From the NCBI GenBank assembly GCA_033725935.1, contig MU867087.1, positions 62,001 to 126,000 on the forward strand: a stretch of DNA of 64,000 nt. The letters are read 5' to 3'. The stretch is from Cladorrhinum sp. PSN259 (taxonomy: Eukaryota; Ascomycota; Sordariomycetes; Sordariales; Podosporaceae). Below the pieces are notes generated by a model. It did not search any database. It was given only the letters and a program-made list of their open reading frames with translations, and had not been told where the DNA came from. The translations under genes and the position numbers were made by a program. Every line of letters begins with the position of its first letter. Positions within the stretch are counted from its first letter, which is position 1. Of the stretch, positions 33,115 through 42,282 are shown in pieces.

Positions 33115-34438
33115 ACACACGCATTTGATATGCTGATAGAGTGAATCTGACATCTCAGACGAGGCTAGTGGCGGAGACGAGACACTCGTTCTCTTTTTTG
33201 ACTGGGAGACGTTTTTTTGTGTCTGTTCGCATATGTATTTGACTGGGATGCATTTTCTGTGATTTAAGTTGAGCGGGAGGATTTTGAAGAACGCTCTTCG
33301 GGGAAAGAATACGGACGGCGGACATAGAGGTTTGATCCTCCTTTGTTGTTTGAAGGGGTTCGGCATGCTAGCCTTATAGCTTTCAATTCCACTTCGTTGT
33401 CACATGTTTTTTTTCTTTTCTTTTGCCTAGATTGTTCCGTTAGCGGCATAAACACACGATATGGATGAAGATCAGGCAAAACTCGAATCTAAAACACACG
33501 TGGACCGTATAAAAGAGAGCCCAGAAACTCACCCGAGCAAACAGCTCATGAAGTGGCACCCAGGCGGGAGTTTTGTAGACAAAAATATTTGGACTAAAAC
33601 AAGCTAGCCAAAGATACTCTCATGAGATATTGAAATGTGTCTAATATACACGGCTTCTACCGTCCGTCATCCTGTTCCGTCCATCTCACTTCTGTGGGCC
33701 TTCTCAGCTCATATCGAAGATGTAGTAGTATCCAACTCCTTACTACCCGAATCCTTCCTTCGCCCCACTAGATAACTCCTCCCCTTTCCAGCTCATCATT
33801 TCCAAAAAAAAAACACCATAAACAAGCAGGAATCCAAATCCAAAAAAAAAAAAAAAAGCGGTGTGCTAAAAAGTCCCAACGCAATGTTCATTTGGGAGAG
33901 AAAAAAAAAAAAAAAAAAGGGGAAGCAAAAAATCAGATCGATAAAAACGAAAGGATTTGACGGGTGTAGTAGATAAGCACAGATTTCATCCCATCCCAGT
34001 TGGGATTGTGGTGGTAAGTGGAATAGGGGCAAGCAGGCAAGGCAAAGCAAGGCAGGGCTATCCAACAAGAAAAAAAATGTGATGCAAAATTTCGCTGAAG
34101 TGAGAAGAAGAAAAAAGAAGGCCGTTGTTATTCATAAAGTTAAAAAGAGGGTATTTGTATTAAAATAAAAAACTCTCGGTGTGTTCTAGCGGGTTAATTG
34201 GGGGGCGTGATATGGCGTTGATTGTGTGTGTGTGTGTGTGTGTGTGTGGTTCGGGGGTATTTATGCTTGCTTCGGAAAATCATCGTTGTGTGTGTTGTTT
34301 TATGTATGTATGTGGTTGTGGTTGTTGTTGTTGTTGTGTGTGTCGTTATTCCAAAAATCCGTCTAGAGTAGTTGTATATAAAAAAAAAAAGGCGAAAAGT
34401 CAAGTTTGGAAGAAGAAATGGGGTTGTGTGGTCCGGTC
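33115..34438. repeat. Intergenic with poly-A runs and (TG)13 microsatellite
   Basis: About 1.3 kb of 3' flank between the protease (+) and the coiled-coil gene (-). It holds A runs at about 33841-33857 and 33901-33919, (TG)13 at 34223-34248, and a GTT repeat at about 34319-34337. No gene is recognised. Confidence 0.7.
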
Positions 34439-35293
34439 CTAGGCATCCTGTTCGCGATCACCGTCTGAAGCGCGGGAGGAAACAAACACATAGTCAGCAG
34501 CTGTCAGATTGGAGGATATGGATGCGGACATGGATTTGATGGATTGAGAGTCCGCGTCGCGTCCAGCTTTGGCCAGGAGAACCGGGGATGATCCCTGGAA
34601 GGATGGAGGAGGCGGTCGGGAGGAGGAGTGGTGATGAGGGCGGTATGCAAGATGATGATGATAGTGGTGGTTTCGGTGTTGATATTCACCTTCGCTCTCC
34701 ACGGGGGTTGGTGGGAGTGCTCCTCCTCCTGGAACTTGCGCCTGCTGGTGTTGTCTCGCCGTGCCTGGTGGTCTCTGTCCAACGTACTTTTGGTTCTGGT
34801 CCACTTGCTTCTCTGGAGGCTGTTGTTGCGCCTGGGATCCTCCTAATGCGGGTCCTTGCTGCTTCAGTCGCTCCTCCATTTCGCGGATGCGCGCCTCGAG
34901 GGCTTCGAGCTCTGATGATGCTGAGTTGATTTCCTTCTTCCTGCATATTTTGAGGGAAACAAGTTAGCGCAACTTTTCGTGGCACATGTGAATGTTGTCG
35001 CATATGTTTTTATTGAGTCGGTCGCTGTGCGGTCTGTGTTGCGCGCGTGGGTGCACTAACCGCTTGTCTACTTTCTCGTCTAAATCTGCGACGCTGTTAT
35101 CGATGCGGAAAATATCCATCAACTCTTGCTGGAAAGCTTGAGCAATTGTCCTGCAGATTGTATGCGACACAAAATGTCAGTTCTCTCTTTGGTTTTCCCC
35201 TCGCACGGCGTGTGACATCAGGGGTACGCACGATTGCGGGCGGCGGCCGTTGGGCTTCCAGTCCTGGTCGAGCTCCGAATCTGTTCTGGACAT
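34439..35293 (-). CDS. Small coiled-coil, His/Gln/Pro-rich protein, 217 aa, three exons
   Basis: Exons are 35232-35293, 35061-35150 and 34439-34940. The protein starts MSRTDSELDQDWKPNGRRPQ. It then has a helical segment TIAQAFQQELMDIFRIDNSV and a coiled coil with EINSASSELEALEARIREME. After about residue 80 it is disordered: Gln/Pro-rich, a His-rich run (HRNHHYHHH), and a Ser-rich C-terminus ending DGDREQDA. All exon joins keep frame; donors are GTGCGT and GTTAGT. I do not recognise a family. The coiled coil suggests it acts as an oligomer or in a complex. Confidence 0.75.
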
Positions 35294-36677
35294 TTTTGTG
35301 ATAATCCGACGGTTTTAAACTGTTGGACCAAAATAAAACGGTTTTTTGTGTTTCTGACGAGGAGGCGCAAAGTATGAAGTTTGGAGAGACGGAAAAGAGG
35401 AGAAAAAAGAGCTGAACGTTGAGAAAGGTCGAAGGGTCGTGGTTACCAGTTTGAAGGCAAGTCCCGGGTCCAGGGCGCGCGAATGGCGGGCTAGTACCTT
35501 AATTAAAAAAAAAAAGAGGTCCCAGCTGGTTGGCAATTCATGCGGTCCTTGCGCCTGGGCAATCCAATGGACCGAATCCCTCCCCCTCCTGACAGCATCG
35601 CAGGCTGGGTAGCCACTGTAGCCTAATCCGGGATGGGCTGAACTCTGCCGTGGTGACCCTCTTTGATGACCATCCTGACCCCTGATTTCGAGATGTCGAA
35701 CAAAGCCTTCTTCATTCTTATTTCCCTAGTCCCCTTTTCCCAATCTGGTGATGCGCCTTGCTGATTACCTTGCAATTCCGTTTCCACACAAAATCAAACA
35801 ATGTGACCATGACGGAATCGATTTATTGTGGTATGCACATGTACAGATGCTGTTTAGAATGCGTCATTTACTGTATATATTCCGGCATTTTTATCCGTCC
35901 AGAGTTGTGAAGAGAAGAGTCGCAAGCAGCGGTGGTGGGCGATCTTGCGAGATGATCCAAATCTCTCTAGCGATCCACCATGAGATTGCATAACGGAGCC
36001 ATTTTCCATATTGGCAGTTGGCAAGAAAACCGGGAAATAATCGACGCATAAATCTCATTTCTTCAGCGCAACCCAAACTATTTGTGTATCTGATGACGGG
36101 TCGGTGAATGGCCGAATCTCAAAGGAGGAGTGCACCTGCATCAAGAAGTGGCCGCATATGATCGGGTCAGCTTTTTCTTTTTTCTTTTTTTGGGTCTCGG
36201 GGATTTTGGACAGACTGCGGGGTTGAAATGAGTTGGCCGCGCATGGACAGCACAGAGCAAATCCGTCTGTCGCGCGCTGATAGTGACTTTTGCGTTATCG
36301 CTGCATATTCACTAACAGCTTCTTCAACGAAACCGTCAGTACGCTGCATGTACCAACCTTGACCATGATGACTCTTTTCTGATCACGTTGGTTTTCAGGG
36401 CCTATCAGGCAGAAGTCATCAGCACAGAATCTGAGTTTCTGTTCTGTTCTGTTCTGTCCAGAACATCACCATCACGAAAAGGCAGATACGACGGTAATAA
36501 CCCTAACCCTACCCTAGACGGCAAGGTCACGGACGCACGGACTATGCTTACCACTAACACACGACGAAAGCGGCACCAGCTGGCTAATCAAATTGTTTGA
36601 CTGACAACCTTATATTGTGCAAAGTCAATGCATTTGACAAGTAAACCGATCTCAACAGACAACAATTAAGAAACAAA
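35294..36677. other. Intergenic; short telomere-like motif near 36499-36516
   Basis: About 1.4 kb without a recognised gene. At about 36499-36516 the sequence runs AACCCTAACCCTACCCTAG, three imperfect copies of the CCCTAA telomere unit. The rest shows no repeat or coding structure. Confidence 0.55.
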
Positions 36678-36759
36678 AGCTGCGTGGCGCAGCGGAAGCG
36701 CGCCGGGCTCATACCCACGAGGAACCCGGAGGACCCTGGATCGAAACCAGGCGCAGCTA
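36678..36759 (+). tRNA. Initiator tRNA-Met (CAT) with a 10-nt intron
   Basis: The 7-bp acceptor stem AGCTGCG (36678-36684) pairs with CGCAGCT (36752-36758), with discriminator A. The D arm GGCGCAGCGGAAGCGC is typical of eukaryotic initiator tRNA. The T arm is CCTGG-ATCGAAA-CCAGG; the loop beginning with A instead of TTC is the initiator hallmark. The anticodon CAT is at 36710-36712. An extra CCCACGAGGA (about 36714-36723) follows position 37, where nuclear tRNA introns sit. Removing it restores a 7-nt loop and the pairing CCGGG/CCCGG. It lies 31 nt from the P450 stop codon. Confidence 0.9.
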
Positions 36760-36790
36760 TATCTCTTTTTCTCTTTTTTCTTCCCCCCTC

Positions 36791-38425
36791 TCACTGAGTT
36801 CGTGGCTTGACTACAATGTAGGTCGGGACTCTCTCAACAACAAAAAACGTCTTGAGTTCATTCCAGTTGACCTGCTTTCCTGGTTTCATGGAAATGTCAA
36901 ACTTCCACACCAGACGCGCCAGGAGTAGTCGCATCTCGGCCATGGCGAACGGCTTACCTATGCAGGCACGGCTGCCGATCCCGAATGGCTTCTGGCAGTT
37001 GAGATGATCATTTTTAAACTCGGTCGGTCGAACGTCTTCCGGAAGCCAACGGTCAGGGAGAAACTCGCGCGCTCGGTGGAAGTACTTTTCTGAGAAAGCC
37101 ATCGAGAGGAAGTCAACTTGAACGTGCGTCTGATTCAGCATGTTAGTTGCGTGCCGTAATACTCGAGAATGTTTTCTGGTTTCACTTGCCTTTTCAGGGA
37201 GATAATATCCACAAACAGTCGCCCCGCCCTTGGGAACAACCCTCAGCAATCCTCCAGGCACAGGGTTTGCAAGCCGCATGCCCTCATTGAGCACGGAGTT
37301 TAAGAAAGGAAGATTTGCCAATGACTTCAGCGTCATTTCGTCCTCCTTCTCGAATGCACCGCGGATCTCATTTTCCAACTTGTGTATCTCACGAGGGTTC
37401 TGCACCATAATATTGAGCAGCCCAGATAGCGTGGATCCGGTCGTCTCACTCCCTGCTAAGATCACATTCGATATGCTGCTTTCAATCTCGGCCATGGACA
37501 TCTTGGTGTATCCAGGGTTTGTCTTCTCATCAATCATGGGACCGACAAAGTCGATCTGTCCGGCCTTGTCTGACTTGTCGGCCACCCGTTGGTGCAGCTT
37601 GTCAACGGTGAACCTAAAGTGGTCCACCTGCTGCTTCTTGAGACTGGGAGGGATGAGGAGGAGCAGGAGACGCTCAACCCAAGGGTAATACCTGGTCCCG
37701 ATGGAGAACGTCATGACTTTGACGTAGTCAAAGACCATATCGACCCACGGGTGGTTTTGCGTGTCTACGAGACACCCGAATGACACCCCCAGGGAGAGCT
37801 CTCCGATTAGGTCAAACGCGAACCAGTTCATCCACTCGACGATGTTGATTACTGCCCCTGATGGTTCTTCCTTGGTGTGCTCCAACAGCTTGCGGATAAG
37901 CAAATCGACGTAGGCCTGGATTTTCGGTTCCTGAGTCACCACGGCGCGCTCAGTGAAAGCCGGCATGGCGACCGAACGCATTCGAACTGAGGCAGCATGG
38001 TCGTTTGTGTGAACCAGGTTTTCGGGCTGACCCGGCGGAGCCTTCCAGAATATCGTGTCCCTGGGGAATTGCTTCGCTCCAGTCCTGCCGTTGAACATGT
38101 CGTGGAGAGCTTCCTCGCTGGAAAAGGAGACTTCATCCGGAGCTGTGCGGACTACTTCTCCATACTTTTCATGAAGCTTTTGGACATCGCGGTTAAGGTC
38201 GCCCGTCACAAGGGAGCGAATGAATCTGAGGCGGGTTGCCGCCCACAGCTGAGGACCAGGGACTCGTGCGAGAGGGTGGAGGAAGAGGTTGTAAATGACA
38301 TTGATGGTAAAATACTGAAGACGGATTAGCTGAGGCGGGGTAGCTGCAAAATATCAGGGACCTACAAGGAAAACAAGGCCTAAGCCTACGGTGGGCGTGC
38401 TCCAAGAGACCGTGACGATTTCCAT
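36791..38425 (-). CDS. Cytochrome P450 monooxygenase, 507 aa, three exons
   Basis: Heme-thiolate monooxygenase; substrate unknown. Exons are 38366-38425, 37190-38314 and 36791-37129 (1524 nt). Exon 1 encodes a hydrophobic anchor (VGLGLVFL). Exon 2 starts YFTINVIYNLFLHPLARVPG, the usual fungal P450 hinge. The I-helix motif is LAGSETTGSTLSG, the ExxR motif is ENEIRG or NEGMRL, and the heme loop is FGIGSRACIGKPFAMAE, with the ligand Cys about residue 450. The first intron is GTAGGT...TCTTCAG (51 nt). The second (37130-37189, 60 nt) is a GC-AG intron. Kept in frame it would insert 20 foreign residues between GYYLPEK and THVQVDFL. No biosynthetic cluster is apparent around it. CYP family not assigned. 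Confidence 0.93.
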
Positions 38426-39754
38426 GGTGGACTGACGAGAGCTGCGTTCACGCTCTCCCTATGTTCAACAGCGGACAGTGAGGTATTTATCATGTCACTA
38501 TTACCCTTCGACACGAGCGAGACCCGTCATCTCAGCTTCCGACGCATTACAACACAGCATATGCACGATTCCTATATATCCTCCAATACCCTCCATTCAT
38601 TGTTAGCCACTAGGGGATATTGTATGCATGATGCACCACCTCTGTGGATGATCGGCGACATCTCGTGTAACATGATTGGCTGCTTTGACCGTGATGTTAC
38701 GTATCTGGACGTCTGCTGTACACTAGGGTATTAGTAAGACTAGTTCGGTCTAGTGCGGGAAAGAGACTGATAAGTGTGTGATACATAAGAGCCATGTGAA
38801 AACGGCAGCTTAATAGGATCGTTATTGATCTCCCTCAAATTAAACGGAAGAAACTAGTATACAAAACGAAAAGGGGACAAAAGATCTTTTGGCAATAAAA
38901 GGTAATTTTTAAAAAAAAAAAAAATTCAAGCAAAAACATACAACACCAAGGATTCCCCAGTGGTCACCCACCTGAGTACTGGTTTGGCGATAAGCTACTG
39001 ATCGTGGGGATAAAGGTTAGATGTAATGTGAAGAGAAGCCAATGCTGAATGTTTTGTTTGGATTGTGGTCAGATGTGGATGCCGGAGACAAAAAATGGAG
39101 AAAGTAATTAACTGATATGTATAAGGTTCTCAAAGTAGTGTTGCAACTAACCAGGCCTACTCTACGAATACACAGAACATGAGGAGAAAAGGAAGAGGTG
39201 AGCAACTCCTTAGAGAATGGCATCGTAATATACATGACGGCGGCTGTCTGATCAGGGGGAGAGACAAGGTTCTAAATATTTTGTCTCTCGTTGGTAGATG
39301 GTGTTGTAGTCCGTGTGCGCGCTTGGTGTTTCCTGGGAATAGCTTCAATTTATCTCAGAGACTCAGACGCAGCGTAGGCGCGATGTTCTTGGCATGTACC
39401 TTTTGATCAACCCCCCCTCCAACACCACCCCAGACCAACCAATCAAAAGCCACATCCAGAACACAGCACCCGCTGGTCTGAGGCCATTAGGGCTGTGAAC
39501 TTTTCCACACCGTTCAGTAAACGGTAAGCCGCCGGTCGGCCATTTTTTCGCCAAGATCGAGTTTATCTATGCCGCCATACCCTTCCAGGCACCAAATTTT
39601 GCAAGGCCACGCTAAAACGTTCCTGTAAAACCCAACGCGTCTACGCACTCGGCGTCGGAGAAAATCTCAAGCGTGCGTCAGGCTGTGATCCGCGACCGGC
39701 TGACGTTCCTAGTTCGGGAACAGACAAGATATATCAACCTAGGCAGCGGCCTAA
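38426..39754. other. Intergenic holding a 5S rRNA-derived fragment
   Basis: About 1.3 kb between two minus-strand genes. The only structure recognised is the 5S-like sequence at about 38935-38990. Short open frames have no support. Confidence 0.5.
38935..38990 (-). pseudogene. 5S rRNA 3'-half-like fragment (relic or 5S-derived element)
   Basis: On the minus strand the sequence reads AGTACTCAGGTGGGTGACCA, then CTGGGGAATCCTTGGTGTTG and TATG, followed by a T run. This closely matches the conserved 3' half of fungal 5S rRNA, including the box C control region GGTGGGTGACCA and the terminal TTGTATG with its T terminator. The 5' half is not recognisable beyond CCAGTACT. It is therefore a truncated or diverged copy. 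Dispersed 5S copies are normal in filamentous ascomycetes. The longer A tract at 38910-38924 lies just downstream. Confidence 0.65.
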
Positions 39755-41038
39755 CTAGTTGTCAGGTCCATCCGAGCCTGTACGCTCTGTACTAGACACC
39801 AACTGTCCGTTTGCTAACACACGATTCCCGTTCACAAGCTTGTTCTGTGAAGGACGTTCCCAATTCAAAACCGCAATGCCCTTCTCCCGCTCGTCACGGC
39901 GCATGTCATACATAACGACCCCTTGTACAACAGTGGAGTTCCCGCACCCATCCGAGAAAACCCGGTCCCTCGCGGTTGGTGTTGGGAAACCCGGCCAGTC
40001 GATATACTCGGGTGCTTCTGTATAAGTAGCAACCTGTCTCCCTTCCCGTCTCTTTTTCACCCACTCGCCTAATACCGTGCGGTATTCCGAAACAGAATGG
40101 TCAAGTTTGACATCCGGATGTTGTAACCACTCCTCTAGCCCCTCTACATCGGCCGGATTTTGTTGATCGTAAGGAATATCCCGGAAATGCATGTCGCGGG
40201 TGATGATCTCGTAAAGAGTAAATGTAACGCCTTTTACATCCTCTCGGTCTTTTGCGTATCCGATACCGCCGATCTGGCCGCTGTAGTTAAAGTCAAACAG
40301 CATGAGGGCGTCTGTCTCCGGGTCGACGAGGAGATTCCGAGCAGCGATATCCTGGTGGGCGATACCGTACTTGAGATTCAAGTCGTCGACGACGCAAGTC
40401 AACTGCCGGAGCCACTCCAGCTTGAACACACGCGACTTGTTTTCTTCTACCGTGCCGCCAGAGATGTAGAGGCTTGTGAAGCCGACCATACGGCCGTGCA
40501 GCTCATCCAGCACAAGCCGGTCGAACGGTACAATGTTTGGGTGCGGAGGGAGGCGTATCCACAAGTTCATCTCGTGCCACAGTTTGTGGAGGAACTGGAA
40601 GAGGAAGTAGTACTTGAAGACCGCTCTCGTGTCTGTTGTGCCGGCACGTAGCGTATACGAAACAAGGTCGACATTCGGAGAGAGCCGATCTAACTCGAGC
40701 AGATCAGAGCGGAGCACGGTTTTGACACGGCCCGGCAGCGGAGCCGCCTGCAGCGGAGGATAGTATACGCAGGTCGTCTCGTCGTCTCTGGGGTTGGTAG
40801 AGACCGTGACCGAGACCAACCCGCCGTCTTGCGATAGAGAGATGGCGTACACATCAGATCCGAGAGCATCAATGTGCTTCTTGAGGTGTCCGACGGCAAC
40901 ATCTTCGCTCTCTTGTTCCTCGTCCATGGTGACAGCAATAATACGTCGTTGATCCCAGTCGAGGATATGCCACGTACTCGGCCCGCCGGGCACGATAGCG
41001 CCGCCGGGGGCGAAATACCTCCACTCCTCGTCGATCAT
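39755..41038 (-). CDS. Divergent protein-kinase-like protein, 427 aa
   Basis: Single exon. The C-lobe core resembles a protein kinase: KYGIAHQDIAARNLLVDPET (about residues 218-237), where the catalytic loop is HQDIAARN instead of HRDxxxxN, then LMLFDFNYSGQIGG, where the Mg-binding DFG reads DFN. VFKYYF may hold the ATP-binding Lys, but no Gly-rich loop is clear. Residues 1-130 have an unrecognised beta-rich region. The catalytic Asp and the Asn of RN are kept, so residual activity is possible; related fungal-specific kinase-like proteins vary in the same places. An upstream exon ending at an acceptor near 41090 was considered, but the frame has no ATG. Confidence 0.75.
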   Translation of the reverse strand: MIDEEWRYFAPGGAIVPGGPSTWHILDWDQRRIIAVTMDEEQESEDVAVGHLKKHIDALGSDVYAISLSQDGGLVSVTVSTNPRDDETTCVYYPPLQAAPLPGRVKTVLRSDLLELDRLSPNVDLVSYTLRAGTTDTRAVFKYYFLFQFLHKLWHEMNLWIRLPPHPNIVPFDRLVLDELHGRMVGFTSLYISGGTVEENKSRVFKLEWLRQLTCVVDDLNLKYGIAHQDIAARNLLVDPETDALMLFDFNYSGQIGGIGYAKDREDVKGVTFTLYEIITRDMHFRDIPYDQQNPADVEGLEEWLQHPDVKLDHSVSEYRTVLGEWVKKRREGRQVATYTEAPEYIDWPGFPTPTARDRVFSDGCGNSTVVQGVVMYDMRRDEREKGIAVLNWERPSQNKLVNGNRVLANGQLVSSTERTGSDGPDN

Positions 41039-42282
41039 GTCCTTTTGCTTTTTGGAGAGTTTGAAGGGAAGTAATGTCTAGCAGACTTATTCCAAACTTA
41101 ACGAGAAAAAGAAGTTAGCCTCACGGGCTCCAGGTATATTTTTGGATGGTGGGTTAATCGTTATAGCGGTCAGTGGTTTATGCGTGGAAGTGTTGGTTTT
41201 CGTATTGTTAGTGTACGCATAGGCTACAATGGCAATGGTCTCCTTCATTCCCTCTGACCCATAATCAAGTTTTTTTCGACGCCCTTGTAAGATGTTGGTT
41301 TTATCTTGGCATATAAATACCCCTCGGGGTTTTGGCTACCTAGAACGCTTGTCTTACCGTTAAGAAACTGTGGCGTTGGACCGTTTAGGCGGCCGTTTTT
41401 CCTGACCACTGAAGGCTGCAAGACTTCTCAAAAATGCAAGCAGAGCTTGCAATTTAGTGAAGCTTCACACCCGAGTTATATGATATACGATCAATTAGTA
41501 GCTTATCTAGGGCAGAGCGGACGGGATGCCGAGTTTTCTACCACCTATGGTCGTATGTTACTGAACAACTGGTTGCAGCAGCTTTCGAATGATTGGGTGA
41601 GTGTGTTTGTTGAGAAATCGGATGAGGTCATGACTTCGTGCCTAAGGTTGCTTGTAGCACGTGCTATCTTCTAATTTCCAGGATCGAGGACACAGAGGGA
41701 TCTGCTTAGAGGGTTAGGGTATAGTACAGTATTTTAGCAACAATCCACGTGACTTTAGAAGCATTTGAGTCCCTGTTCGGTCTTAGACATTTGGCCTGCC
41801 TGCCAACCAAAAATACAAGCCAAACCGAGTTGCTGCTCCTCGGCGATTTTGTTCGTCAAAAGCATCCCACATCAACCACCCGATCAGCCATCAACCGCGT
41901 CAAACCGGCTCACGTGATTGCAATTAAATCGCGGCCGAAAAAAATCATCCAGACTTTACAATTAAATCAGCGAAACCGCGACGAGAACCTCAACGGCTGC
42001 ATGCCTCAGATTCAACCATCCCTCCACACCCCAAATTGATAAGAGCGTCGGGCTCAGGCTGCCGGTACGTGTTTGGCGCGCGAAATGACGCGGCGCGCAG
42101 CCTTGGTTGCTGGTCGCAGTCGGTGTCGGATGCCCGGATCCCCGGGCGACCAACGACTATCCTTCTTAGCCCGTTCCAACATCCAAAGTACTGACAAAGG
42201 TCCGCAGATCGTGGCGCCCATTCATCTTCTTCCCCAGCGGCGCGACAGTCCCCTCGGTGCCCCGCGAGGTGGAGTCTGGGGT
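41039..42282. other. Intergenic; telomere-like GGGTTAGGG at about 41709
   Basis: Divergent region between the kinase-like gene (-) and the bromodomain gene (+). It contains AGAGGGTTAGGG (about 41706-41717). The last 210 nt are open in frame with the bromodomain gene but look like a GC-rich 5' UTR. No other gene is recognised. Confidence 0.5.

Noticed and set aside
34179..34442. 87-codon plus-strand frame rich in Val and Cys
   Set aside because: Created by the TG and GTT microsatellites; no other support.
41090..41200. Extra 5' exon of the kinase-like gene (acceptor near 41090 extends the frame)
   Set aside because: The extended frame has an in-frame stop upstream and no ATG, so at most this is a 5' UTR intron.
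42073..42282. N-terminal extension of the bromodomain protein from the ATG at 42073
   Set aside because: The 70 extra codons look like GC-rich 5' UTR and have no conserved character; the ATG at 42283 directly precedes the conserved domain.
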